Assembly (NCBI GenBank): GCA_029593915.1
Contig: CP046147.1
Location: 1-64,000, forward strand
Direction of reading: 5' to 3'
DNA length: 64,000 nucleotides
DNA from: Candidatus Lucifugimonas marina
GTDB lineage: Bacteria; Chloroflexota; Dehalococcoidia; Lucifugimonadales; Lucifugimonadaceae
The translations under genes and the position numbers were made by a program. Numbering within the stretch: the stretch's first letter is position 1; every line of letters starts with the position of its first letter. Below are positions 53,822 to 62,439 of the stretch, one piece after another. The notes below the pieces were generated by a model. That model made no database searches. It was not told the DNA's origin and was given only the letters and a program-made list of their open reading frames with translations.

Positions 53822-55006
53822 TTAAAACCCCGGACCTCGACCGGGTTCCCAAACGTGGGCTCGGGCTACGTCTTCGTCTAGGTCGACTCCCCAGCCGGGT
53901 TTGGTTGGGATTTGTAGTTCGCCGCCGGTGTAATCGAGAGGTCCGCCAGTGATTTCGTCTTTCCACGGAACATCGTCGATGTCGGCTTCCATGATTCGAA
54001 CGTTCGGCACGGTTGCGCACAGGTTGATCGAATGCATCGTCGAAAGGTGTGAGTAGTAGTTATGCGGAGCGATGTTTAGCTCGTAACTTTCGGCAAGCAT
54101 TGCGATATCTCGTGAACGGGCGAATCCGTTCCAAGGTACGTCGATCATCACGTTGTCCATCGAGCGGTTGTCGAAGTAGGGTCGGTATTCACGAATGCCG
54201 AACAGGTTTTCGCCTGAAGTGATCGGGACCGACGTTCCGGCTTTAACCTCGGCTAGTCCTTCTGGCTCGTACATGTCGACTTCGACCCACATCGTGTTGA
54301 ACTGCTCCATCACTTCACAGATCTGTCGAGCTGCTAGTGGCTTGAAGTGGAAATTGAGGTCGATAGCTATTTGAACTTCGCCCTTCGTACCCTCTTCGAA
54401 CGCACCAATGTACTTTTCGATGTGCTCAAGCGTTTGCCATGTGACGTTCTGGTCGGTCGCACCGGTTCCAAACCCGCCGTCGTAGTTCCGAGCCGGAGTA
54501 CCCGGGTAGTTGATGTTGGTTTTGAGCGCCTTAAAACCTTTTTCGCGTACTTCGGCACCGAGTTCAGTCACCGCTTCGAACGAATCCATTGGCGGAACTC
54601 CGATAAGTTCGTGCCGCCGAACTCGAGAAGTTCCACAGTGCGACCAGTAGACCTGCTGACTCTGCCTCGTTGGTCCTCCGAACAATGAGTAGACCGGAAC
54701 GCCAAGCGCTTTGCCCTTGATGTCCCACAGTGCCAGTTCGATTCCGGCGATCGCCTTCGCTGCGATTCCGCCTGTCGATTGGCGGGCAAGGCGGTACATG
54801 TCCCAGTATCGCTTTTCGACTGCCATCGGGTCTTGCCCTTTGAGAATCGGTAGGAAGTCGGTTACTGCCCCGACGATTCCGTACGGATTTCGACCGTCCG
54901 ACATCTCGCCGTAGCCGGTTATTCCTTCGTCGGTGCGAACGGCAGCGTATATCCAGGGTCGCCATCCGGCGTCGACTACGAATGTTTCGATAGCTGTGAT
55001 TTTCAT
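53822..55006 (-). CDS. Enolase-superfamily dehydratase (mandelate racemase-like)
   Basis: 394 residues. Strand-two motif LKTNINYP, metal ligands Asp in IAIDLNFHF, Glu in MWVEVDMYEP and Glu in TSGENLFG, and general-base His in APHNYYSHL. All catalytic positions of the mandelate-racemase subgroup are filled. Substrate unknown but presumably an acid sugar. The ATG at 55006 is 12 bases from structured element F3, as in the dehydratase gene at 47121-48350, although the two proteins are only distantly similar. Confidence 0.88.
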   Translation of the reverse strand: MKITAIETFVVDAGWRPWIYAAVRTDEGITGYGEMSDGRNPYGIVGAVTDFLPILKGQDPMAVEKRYWDMYRLARQSTGGIAAKAIAGIELALWDIKGKALGVPVYSLFGGPTRQSQQVYWSHCGTSRVRRHELIGVPPMDSFEAVTELGAEVREKGFKALKTNINYPGTPARNYDGGFGTGATDQNVTWQTLEHIEKYIGAFEEGTKGEVQIAIDLNFHFKPLAARQICEVMEQFNTMWVEVDMYEPEGLAEVKAGTSVPITSGENLFGIREYRPYFDNRSMDNVMIDVPWNGFARSRDIAMLAESYELNIAPHNYYSHLSTMHSINLCATVPNVRIMEADIDDVPWKDEITGGPLDYTGGELQIPTKPGWGVDLDEDVARAHVWEPGRGPGF

Positions 55007-55018
55007 GCTTTTCGTTTT

Positions 55019-55089
55019 GCTCCGGGCGTCGTCGGACGACTTGGTCGCTCGTCGCAGTCTCCCCTTTGGCTCCCCCTATCTGGGGAGGA
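55019..55089 (-). promoter_or_regulatory. Structured leader element F3 upstream of dehydratase gene
   Basis: Along the mRNA: hairpin CTCCCC-AGATAG-GGGGAG (55070-55087), linker AGACTGCGACGAGCGACC, hairpin GTCGT-CCG-ACGAC (55028-55040) and CGCCCGGAGC, then AAAACGAAAAGC and the ATG. The fourth base pair of the hairpin is G-C where F1 has A-T, a compensatory change. The stretch up to the start codon (CCCGGAGC..AACGAAAA) also matches F1. Confidence 0.6.
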
Positions 55090-55095
55090 CTCGTT

Positions 55096-55175
55096 GGCTT
55101 CGGGCGTCACTAGCGTGACTTGGTCGCGCGTCGCAATCTACCCATCCCCTAACCCCTATCCGCAGGAAGGAGGAT
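55096..55175 (-). promoter_or_regulatory. Structured leader element F4 (second tandem copy)
   Basis: Linker GGGTAGATTGCGACGCGCG and hairpin GTCAC-GCTA-GTGAC (55106-55119), in which the fifth pair is C-G where F1 has T-A, a second compensatory change. The distal CCTCC/GGAGG hairpin is only partly kept. Confidence 0.55.
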
Positions 55176-55293
55176 TGTTGTTGGCGCTCGGCGGCAGTTT
55201 AGTGCAGTTTGTGCATGTTGCAAGGGGGCACGTGTGCGTGCGTCGACAATCGTGAACACCCTCGTCTCGACAGATATCGATGAGACACCAACT

Positions 55294-55460
55294 ATCCCTC
55301 GTCTTGACCGTAGCGACAGCGGAGCGGAGAGATCTTGGTCGATAGTGGAGTGGCTACTGCCGGGTGTGTTCAGGTTGTTTAGGGCGTGGTTACGTTCTGT
55401 TGCTAAGTTGCCGAACCGGTGGGTGTGAGTCGTGGTCCCTCCACTTCGTCGGGAAGAGGG
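55294..55460. repeat. Family A element (167 nt)
   Basis: Starts ATCCCTCGTCTTGACCGTAG and ends CCACTTCGTCGGGAAGAGGG. Same length and interior as the copies at 50874 and 51080, and the inverse of 46927. With F3 and F4 it accounts for the 469-base gap 55007-55475. Confidence 0.9.
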
Positions 55461-55475
55461 GTGCGTACCGTGCGG

Positions 55476-56666
55476 CTACTCGCCTGCGTCGTACACCGCT
55501 CGTTTTTGGTTTGCGTAGTCCCACGGAACTATCCAGTCTTCGGGTATTTCCAGGCCGAACCCTGGAGCGTTTGAAGGAACAACCTTGCCGTCAACAGCAG
55601 CCGGAACACCTGGCATGAGTTTGTCGGCAACAGGCTGCCCAATATCGGTGTCCATGAACCACTCTGCGAGGGTCGTTTCAGGCATGGCATAGGCGAAGTG
55701 CTGCCCCCATGCCGTGTTTGCTCCCATGTGGGTGATCGTTTCGATTCCAGCAGCTTCGGCGTAAGTGTAAATCTTGAGTATCTCGGATAGACCGCCTGCC
55801 CATTCGATGTCGGGCTGAACGATATCTACCGCACGAGCTGCGATCAGTTGCTGAAACTGCTTGCGACCGTAGTGATGCTCGCCAGTTGCAAGTGCGGTCC
55901 ACGTCATCGCTCGTTTGAGTTCTTTGTGTCCTTCCAAGTCCCATGGCGGCAGCGGTTCTTCGAGCCATCGTAGTTTGTACGGACGTAATCGTTCGGCGAC
56001 TCGCAATGCAAGATCAGCGTTGTACGACATCACAGGGTTGAACGTGAGTTCTGCGTCGTCACCAGCCACTTCGCGCTGGCTTGCGACATGATCTTCGAGC
56101 TTGGCGAGACCCTCAGAACCTTCTTCGTAGAAGAATGGATTGCTGATTTTGAATCGCTCGAATCCAATTTCTCGCATCCACTCGATGTCGTCACCGGTTG
56201 CGTACAGCTCGACATGATCTCGTGATGGTCCGCCGATCAATTCGTAAACAGGTCGATCTAAAAGCTTCCCTTTGAGATCCCATAGCGCGAGATCAACTCC
56301 ACTTTGAGCAGCAGTGGCGATTCCCCCCTGGAACCCTTCGTTCATGCGCCAAATTTGGTCGTTGATTAGCTCGATAGCTAAGGCATCTTTGCCTTCGATC
56401 AACGGTGCTATTAGGTAGTCGACAACCGAAGCTCCCATAGCACCATGAGCGAACGAACCAAGTCCAAATGTGCCGTCTTCAGCGGTGATCTGCACCCATG
56501 CCTTGCCCGATTGGCCCGGTTTGTTGCCATCGACGCGTGTGTATTCGGAGTAGCGAGCTATTGGCTGTGAACGAGTTGAATAGGTGTTCCAGCCGGGTTT
56601 GGTGTTGGATCGAACTGGAGGTGCGGGCTTGTTGATCTGCACGCAGCGAACGCTTTTTATCTTCAT
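55476..56666 (-). CDS. Enolase-superfamily protein, L-rhamnonate-dehydratase-like
   Basis: 397 residues from ATG 56666, which is one base after the stop of the upstream paralogue (TAGCATG). RhamD-type landmarks: RFKISNPFFY, the strand-three segment LTFNPVMSYN, RWLEEPLPPWD, ATGEHHYGR, IVQPDIEWAGG and ITHMGANTAWGQHF. The Glu ligands are present, but the first metal position, normally Asp, reads Asn (FNPVMS). Both paralogues share this. Probably a dehydratase or racemase on a deoxy-sugar acid, with an unusual metal site. Confidence 0.85.
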   Translation of the reverse strand: MKIKSVRCVQINKPAPPVRSNTKPGWNTYSTRSQPIARYSEYTRVDGNKPGQSGKAWVQITAEDGTFGLGSFAHGAMGASVVDYLIAPLIEGKDALAIELINDQIWRMNEGFQGGIATAAQSGVDLALWDLKGKLLDRPVYELIGGPSRDHVELYATGDDIEWMREIGFERFKISNPFFYEEGSEGLAKLEDHVASQREVAGDDAELTFNPVMSYNADLALRVAERLRPYKLRWLEEPLPPWDLEGHKELKRAMTWTALATGEHHYGRKQFQQLIAARAVDIVQPDIEWAGGLSEILKIYTYAEAAGIETITHMGANTAWGQHFAYAMPETTLAEWFMDTDIGQPVADKLMPGVPAAVDGKVVPSNAPGFGLEIPEDWIVPWDYANQKRAVYDAGE

Positions 56667-56667
56667 G

Positions 56668-57837
56668 CTAGTTCGACCCCCAATCGCTAATATCACTCGG
56701 TTCAAAGTGCATACCGAATCCAGGTTCGTTTGTAGGTCGAACCTGTCCGTTCACAGGAACAGCGGTTCCCGGAATGCGAACTGTTTCTTCCAGAGGAACT
56801 CCCGGATCGGTACCGAGCCAGTACTCGGTCATCGGAGATTCTGTTGCTGCCATTGCAAAATGTTGCCCGAACGGATTATTCGCTCCGCCGTGCGGAATAG
56901 TCGCCATTCCAGCCATCTCGGCGATAGTGTGAGCTTTCCAAGCCTCAGTCATGCCGCCGCCCCAGGTGAAATCGGGTTGCAAAATATCGACTGCACGCTT
57001 TTCGACGAGATCCAAAAAGGCGTGTCGACCGTGATGGTCTTATCCGGTCGCAATTGCCACCCATGGAGCGGAACGGCGGAGATGGGCGAGTCCTTCTGTG
57101 TCGGTCGGAACTAGCGGTTCCTCGAACCAGCGCAGGTTGTAGGGTCGAAGCTCTTCAAGCAGCCGCAGTGCGAATTCGACGTTGTACGACATCACCGGGT
57201 TGATCATCAGATCGCGCTCAACACCTACTTTTTCGCGAGCTTGTGCAACGTGAGCCACAACAGCCTTGATCCCCGCATCACCTTCCGAGTAGTGAGAAGG
57301 ATTCGTAATTTTGAATTTTGTGAATCCGAGTTCCTGCGCCCAGTCGAGATCATCTCCAGTTGCGTAGCAAGTGATCGATTCTCGAACGGGTCCGCCGAGT
57401 AGTGCGTACACGGGCTGCCCAATAATCTTGCCTTTGAGATCCCACAGTGCCAGATCAACTCCGCCCATCGCAGTCGAAGCAGTTCCTGAAGACCCAAAAC
57501 GGTGCGAAATGCGAAGAACAAGATCGTTCAGGTGCTCGATAGCCATGCAATTGCGACCCTCGAGCATCGGCGCAATGACCGTGTTTACGAACGCCGCCAC
57601 TGGCTCGCCGAACGCAGCCTGTCCTAGACCCCAAGTCCCATCTTCTGCGGTTACTTGAACCCAAACTGCGCCTAGTCCGCCTCCCGGCATGCTACCCGGT
57701 AAACCTGAAAACTCTGAATACATGTTGATCGGCATCGCCCGTTTTGCCGACTTATTCCACGTATCTCGTCGAGGTGTAGTTGGATTGGCAGGCTTGGGCA
57801 GCTTAACTTGAACTGCTTTTATGGACTTAATCTTCAA
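56668..57837 (-). pseudogene. L-rhamnonate-dehydratase-like paralogue interrupted by TAA
   Basis: Two segments in one frame (57837-57043 and 57039-56668) align end to end with the next gene: KFKITNPSHY, LMINPVMSYN, RWFEEPLVPTD, WVAIATG, then TAA at 57042-57040, then DHHGRHAFLDL and ILQPDFTWGGG. The intact paralogue reads ATGEHHYGR here, so the stop replaces the third metal-ligand Glu; GAA to TAA is one base change. Everything after the stop is still well conserved, so the event is recent or an error. TTG start. It is co-directional and nearly contiguous with the intact copy. Confidence 0.82.
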
Positions 57838-57950
57838 AAATGTCGCTCGTGAGTATGTTGTGGTTGCGGGTCGTACGGATGCAATGAAGCTGCGAACGAC
57901 TTATGCTTGCGGCGGCGCAAGTTTAGCAATGCCCAAGTAAAACGTTGGAA

Positions 57951-58970
57951 ATGAGTGGTATGGAACCGAGAAAAGTCGATATTGAACAGCTGGCATGGTC
58001 GTGGTCTGAAGAGCCGGGCCTCGAGCAGCTGACTGTGACTCGAACTCATTCTTCAGGCGAAGTGATCGAAATTCCGGTCGCCAGAATCAAGGGCACTCGT
58101 CCCGGACCGCAGATGACGGTCATGTCGGGAATGCACGCTGGAGAGTACTCAGGAATTCTTGCTGCTCAAAAGCTGATCAACGATGTAAAGCCCGATGAGC
58201 TAACGGGCACGCTGTTCATAATTCCGGTTATTTCCACGAAGGCGTTCATGGAACGCAACATGCAACTGAACCCGATCGACCAGAAGGAAGTTCACTTCAT
58301 CCGTCCCGGAAATCCTGACGGCACGTACAGCGACATGCTGATCGACACGCTGTTCGACATCGTCAAAGAATCGGACTATCTGATCGATTCCCATGCTGGC
58401 GAAATGGCTCAGTCGCTGATGTCATGGGTTCCGGTTCCGATGCGAGGCGCAAACGAGCTCAGCAGCCGATCGCTTGAGCTAGCTCGTGGGTTTGCTGTCG
58501 AATATGTTGAGCCTCGATACGATTTGCCTTCGATTCCGCCATTCTGTGTCGCACTTCTGAACGCTGGAATAGCCAATATATGGGTTGAATGCGGCAAGAA
58601 CGGTGTGCCGACTGACGAAGATATTGCTATTCACTTCGATGGATATATTGCTGCTCTTCAGACAATGAAGATGCTTAGTGGCGACGCAGCTCGACCACGC
58701 CAGAAACTGCTGAAAGGCACTCGTTCTCAGATCAACTCAGAACAATCGGGTGTTTGGCATCCCATAGTCAAAGAGGGCGATGTAGTCGAGGCAGGTCAGT
58801 ATCTGGGCAAGCTAACCGACTATTTCGGGAACACGCTTGAAGAATTTCACGCCCCGAACAAGGCTTTGGTGTTGTACTACTGGTCTAACCCGGCGATTAA
58901 TGCCGAACGACGACCTCATGGCTACGACTGGCACAACGGCCTTGTAAGCCTTCTAGATCTCGAGGACTAA
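57951..58970 (+). CDS. Succinylglutamate desuccinylase/aspartoacylase-family zinc hydrolase
   Basis: About 339 residues. M14-like carboxypeptidase fold: GMHAGEYSG supplies the first zinc His and Glu, LIDSHAGE the second His, and IWVECGKNG the C-terminal catalytic Glu region. A lipoyl-like beta domain closes the protein (VWHPIVKEGDVVEAGQYLG). Members deacylate N-acyl amino acids or related amides. It is divergent from the broken dehydratase gene over about 110 bases. TTG 57945, ATG 57951 and ATG 57960 are all possible starts. The M19 gene follows after 3 bases. Confidence 0.85.
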   Translation: MSGMEPRKVDIEQLAWSWSEEPGLEQLTVTRTHSSGEVIEIPVARIKGTRPGPQMTVMSGMHAGEYSGILAAQKLINDVKPDELTGTLFIIPVISTKAFMERNMQLNPIDQKEVHFIRPGNPDGTYSDMLIDTLFDIVKESDYLIDSHAGEMAQSLMSWVPVPMRGANELSSRSLELARGFAVEYVEPRYDLPSIPPFCVALLNAGIANIWVECGKNGVPTDEDIAIHFDGYIAALQTMKMLSGDAARPRQKLLKGTRSQINSEQSGVWHPIVKEGDVVEAGQYLGKLTDYFGNTLEEFHAPNKALVLYYWSNPAINAERRPHGYDWHNGLVSLLDLED

Positions 58971-58973
58971 ATT

Positions 58974-59981
58974 TTGCCCGACTTCCCGGTTTATCTCGCA
59001 CATGATCACATGCAGCGAGCCGAAGATTTCGCTCGTGACATTGATGGCGGAGTGAGCGGAAAAATCGTTCACCTGACTATCGATTCATGGATCGACGCTC
59101 CAACTCAAGCTGAGTACGACGCTGCTTACGATTCATACGAAGGCTTTCGAGATCGTGGCTTGGGTGCGCTGACCAACTTGCACGCGGTTGCGGGCGATCC
59201 TGCGAACAACGTTCGTGTTGTGAGAGAGTTTCGTGACCTAGAAACTGCACGGTATATGGGACAGCTTGGAGTTATCGCTGGAAACGAGGGTGGAAAAATT
59301 CTCGGTTCAGACCCAGATTTACTCGATGCATGGTTCGGATTAGGACTAAGGCACGTTCAGTTCAACTGGGCGATGCCGAATCTTCTTGGAGCTTCGCAAG
59401 ATCAGGAAAACGACCCTGCGCAGCCGGGGCTTACTGATTTTGGCCGGACAACTATCGAGAACATGAACGAAAAGGGCATGATCGTCGATGTTTCACACTC
59501 AGCTCCACAGACGATTATCGATGCTCTCGAAGTCACCAATAAGCCAATCTTGAACTCGCACTCCGGTGGACGAGCTATTGCTGACAAACCTCAAAATCTT
59601 TCCGATCAACAGATCAAAGCAATGGGTGAGAACGGTGGAGTGATTGGAATTCACTTTTGCTCACGTCTCGTACTGGGTGTGAACGGCGTTCAAGCCGAAA
59701 TCGACGATGTTGTGAAGCAGATTCGTTACGTAGTAGAAGTCGGCGGAATCGACGTCGTTGGGCTGGGTCCTGACTGGGTGCTCGGCGACCCGATGCGAGA
59801 TGTTCCCTACTTGCGCAACACGAATCAGGAAGACTTAACTTGGGCGAAGGGGCTTGAAGACTCGACTGAGCTACCGAACTTGTGGGACCCGCTAGTGGGC
59901 GCAGGATTCACCGCTGCCGAGATCGAAAAGATCGCCGGTGGCAACATGCTCAGGCTGTTCAAGGACGTTTTACCCGGGTGA
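58974..59981 (+). CDS. Membrane-dipeptidase family (M19) hydrolase
   Basis: 335 residues. Renal-dipeptidase-type TIM barrel: HDHM near residue 10 at the place of the usual HxD, VIAGNEGGKIL (bridging Glu), GLTDFGRTTIENMNEKGMI, VDVSHSAP, LNSHSGGRAIADKPQNL, and GLGPDWVLGD at the last Asp motif. All but the first metal position look normal. Substrates are dipeptides or other small amides. TTG start 3 bases after the deacylase stop; probably one operon with the VOC gene 20 bases downstream. Confidence 0.86.
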   Translation: MPDFPVYLAHDHMQRAEDFARDIDGGVSGKIVHLTIDSWIDAPTQAEYDAAYDSYEGFRDRGLGALTNLHAVAGDPANNVRVVREFRDLETARYMGQLGVIAGNEGGKILGSDPDLLDAWFGLGLRHVQFNWAMPNLLGASQDQENDPAQPGLTDFGRTTIENMNEKGMIVDVSHSAPQTIIDALEVTNKPILNSHSGGRAIADKPQNLSDQQIKAMGENGGVIGIHFCSRLVLGVNGVQAEIDDVVKQIRYVVEVGGIDVVGLGPDWVLGDPMRDVPYLRNTNQEDLTWAKGLEDSTELPNLWDPLVGAGFTAAEIEKIAGGNMLRLFKDVLPG

Positions 59982-60001
59982 GTGCGTAATAGGAGCGGCA
60001 A

Positions 60002-60433
60002 TTGGTTTCAGGACTAAATCACACGGGGATCGTGGTGAACGATCTCGAAAAGATGGTCAGCTTTTATTGCGGTGATCTGGGATTGATCGAGCATCATCGA
60101 AGTGAGTCGAACGCTCCGCCAGAGGGCAATCACACTGGCATTCCGGGTTCGCGTCGAACTCTCGTATTCATCGGGTTCGAAAATGGTCACCGGATCGAGC
60201 TTGTGAAGTATCACGAACCAACTTCTGCGAGTCGTGATGAAGACATGATTCGTGAAGGCACGAATCACATTTGTTTCAACGTGGACGATATCGAGAAACT
60301 GCAGGCAGATCTAACAGCTAAGGGCATCGAGTTTGTCACTGATCCGATTATCAGTTTCAGAGCCGACGGAACTCGGCATGGAATCGTTTACGCACGTGAT
60401 CCCGAAGGCAACTGGCTCGAGTTCATCGAGTAA
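60002..60433 (+). CDS. VOC-family protein
   Basis: 143 residues with two VOC modules: LNHTGIVVNDLEKMVSFYCGDLGL at the start (metal His in NHTG), RIELVKYHEP, then NHICFNVDDIEKLQADL and WLEFIE (final metal Glu). Typical of methylmalonyl-CoA epimerase/glyoxalase/dioxygenase-like enzymes; no specific assignment. TTG start supported by AGGAG at 59991-59995. It is the last gene of the deacylase-dipeptidase-VOC operon. Confidence 0.87.
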   Translation: MVSGLNHTGIVVNDLEKMVSFYCGDLGLIEHHRSESNAPPEGNHTGIPGSRRTLVFIGFENGHRIELVKYHEPTSASRDEDMIREGTNHICFNVDDIEKLQADLTAKGIEFVTDPIISFRADGTRHGIVYARDPEGNWLEFIE

Positions 60434-60467
60434 GTGGTGCAATTTGCGGCGTGGGCTGGTGAGCGCC

Positions 60468-60506
60468 AATGTCCTGAGCGAAGTCAGCGGAGTCGAAGGA
60501 CCTGGG
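60468..60506. repeat. TCCTGAGCGAAG...GTCGAAGGA intergenic repeat
   Basis: GTCCTGAGCGAAGTCAGCGG followed by AGTCGAAGGACCTGGGG is the common CTGAGC-GAAGTCGAAGG class in reverse orientation to 19740 and 62949. Confidence 0.7.
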
Positions 60507-60537
60507 GTGGTGTCGCGCAAATGAACGAACGTCGAAG

Positions 60538-60670
60538 TTGTCATTCTGAACTTGATTCAGAATCAGTAGCCAGAATGGGTGCGTTGACCTATTCCGAGTC
60601 GTTTGTTCTTGCCTAACCTGATGATCATGTCAGCCCGTGCCAGCGATACTGAATCAAGTTCAGCATGACA
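60538..60670. repeat. Family B inverted-repeat element (133 nt)
   Basis: Arms 60538-60564 (canonical) and 60645-60670 (GATACTGAATCAAGTTCAGC..., slightly diverged). It lies between the convergent VOC and GNAT genes. Confidence 0.9.
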
Positions 60671-60707
60671 GTCGTCAAATGTCGTCTTGCCGAGAAGTTG
60701 TGAAAAA

Positions 60708-61151
60708 CTAATCGAACTTGTACCGCATTCTGACGCCAACTTGAGTGAACCCGAGATTTCGATAGAAACTTTCCGCTCGTTCGCCATCTGGTGGTGTACT
60801 TAGCTCGATCATCGGATATCCCGCGTTTTCAGCGAGGGATTTCGCTTTCGAAATTAGTTGCTCGCCGAGCTTTGCGCTTCTGAATTTAGGTGCAACGTAC
60901 ATTTCCTGAATGATTGCGTACTTGCCGAGCGTTCGAATCGACGACTGATAGGTGAGGGTGCAAACTCCGACCAAATCGCCATCGTTCGATGCAACGATCA
61001 CCGCCCCTTCGTGGCCGCCGCCGATGAATTGAGCCGCTGTGGTGGTAGCTTCATCAACTGGCAGAGGCGCTCCACCGAGTTCGATGATCAGATCGTTGAT
61101 CAGTTCAACGACTTGTACTTCATCTCCCTCAACGGCCAAACGAATTTCCAT
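60708..61151 (-). CDS. GNAT family N-acetyltransferase
   Basis: 147 residues. GNAT fold with YAIIQEMYVAPKFRSAKLGEQLISKA as the acetyl-CoA motif (R-S-A-K-L-G, the second position deviating from RxxGxG/A) and ESFYRNLGFTQVGVRM at the C-terminus. Its ATG directly follows the nudC TAG stop (TAGATG), so the pair is translationally coupled. Acceptor unknown. Confidence 0.85.
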   Translation of the reverse strand: MEIRLAVEGDEVQVVELINDLIIELGGAPLPVDEATTTAAQFIGGGHEGAVIVASNDGDLVGVCTLTYQSSIRTLGKYAIIQEMYVAPKFRSAKLGEQLISKAKSLAENAGYPMIELSTPPDGERAESFYRNLGFTQVGVRMRYKFD

Positions 61152-62081
61152 CTAAATATTCGCGGTGCCGTATGCCCATGATTTGATGAGGTGGTGGGCT
61201 ATGGCGATTGGACCGGGGATGCTTACACCTTCGAGCTTGTCTTCGAGTGCGAGTTTTACTTCGTCACGTGTGAACCAGCGAACATCGGACATTTCGCCTT
61301 CATCGATCACGATATCTTCGGAAATTGCCTCAGCGTGGCACCCAATCATCAAAGAAGACGGGAACGGCCACGGCTGCGACGAGTGGTACGTAACTTTGCC
61401 GACCTCGAGACCACCCTCTTCCATGACTTCTCTTCGAACGCCTTCTTCGATCGATTCGCCCTGATCCATGAATCCTGCAAGACACGAGTAGAACGTTGAA
61501 TTGTGGCGTGCCTGGGTTTGACCCATCACACAGCGGTCGCCTTTGTAAACGAGCATGATTGCAACGGGGTCAGTTCGAGGAAAGTGCTGAGATTTGCACT
61601 TTGGACACTCACGCATGAGTCCGCCCCGCTGGCTTTGCGACTCAGTTCCACAAACTGAGCAAAAGCGGTGTTGGGAGTGCCAGTTTATGTTCGAACGAGC
61701 CTGGGCCAGTATGCCCGATTCTCCTTGCGAAATATCGGTGGCTGCAGCACGACCGTCTTCGAAAGCTGCGCCGGGAATGAGTGCTGCAATGCCTGAAGGG
61801 TCTTCGACGGGAGAAATATCGACTGCAAAATGAGGGTTTTGATCGGCATCGAAACCTAAGAACTTTGGACCACCAGCTTCTTCGGGTAGTGAATCCAGGA
61901 ACTCGTGACCGATCCATCCCAGTTCGGGTTGTCCTTGTCGACTTACGAGGGGTTGAAGTTTGTGAAACGGCAGGTGCCTCGCGTTATCTTGCCGGATCAT
62001 CTTTTTGAGCAGGTCTTCGTCTCGTCGGGCGTGATCGCCACGGTCGAATGGGTTTCCGGCAAAGATGTGGGTGTACGACAA
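61152..62081 (-). CDS. nudC: NADH pyrophosphatase (RNA NAD-decapping) NudC
   Basis: 309 residues. N-terminal domain, a four-cysteine zinc ribbon (FCSVCG...ECPKC), the Nudix box GFMDQGESIEEGVRREVMEE with all essential residues, and the NudC-specific SQPWPFPSSLM signature. It hydrolyses NADH and NAD-capped RNA to NMNH. Length is normal. The GNAT gene follows immediately. Confidence 0.93.
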   Translation of the reverse strand: MSYTHIFAGNPFDRGDHARRDEDLLKKMIRQDNARHLPFHKLQPLVSRQGQPELGWIGHEFLDSLPEEAGGPKFLGFDADQNPHFAVDISPVEDPSGIAALIPGAAFEDGRAAATDISQGESGILAQARSNINWHSQHRFCSVCGTESQSQRGGLMRECPKCKSQHFPRTDPVAIMLVYKGDRCVMGQTQARHNSTFYSCLAGFMDQGESIEEGVRREVMEEGGLEVGKVTYHSSQPWPFPSSLMIGCHAEAISEDIVIDEGEMSDVRWFTRDEVKLALEDKLEGVSIPGPIAIAHHLIKSWAYGTANI

Positions 62082-62189
62082 GTTTTTGTTCTCTTTTTAC
62101 TTTGGTAAGTATGGTTTGCGTTCGCAGCCCGCCACTGTATCAGTGCACAAGAGCAACGTCAGAGTAAGCGTAAACATCTTTCAACAGAT

Positions 62190-62302
62190 GTCTTTCTGAA
62201 CTTGATTCAGAATCGTATTCATACGTCGACATCGCTCGATTTATCCTTCGATAGCCAGGTGCTTCTCTCCAATGTGATTCTGAATCTAGTTCAGAGTGAC
62301 AG
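62190..62302. repeat. Family B inverted-repeat element (113 nt)
   Basis: Arms 62190-62214 (first bases degraded, TCTTTCTGAACTTGATTC) and 62276-62302. It takes up a third of the 358-base gap between nudC and the DUF1761 gene, in which I see nothing else. Confidence 0.85.
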
Positions 62303-62439
62303 CGGGGAGATTCGTTTCTAGTGCGCCGAAATTCGTCAATGTTGTACCGTTTTGTTGCTGAAAGTGGCGTATTAGATCGTCGAAAATCAAAAACACGATC
62401 AAGCGGATGCAGATTAACGCACCAGCAGGGAGGGCTGTC

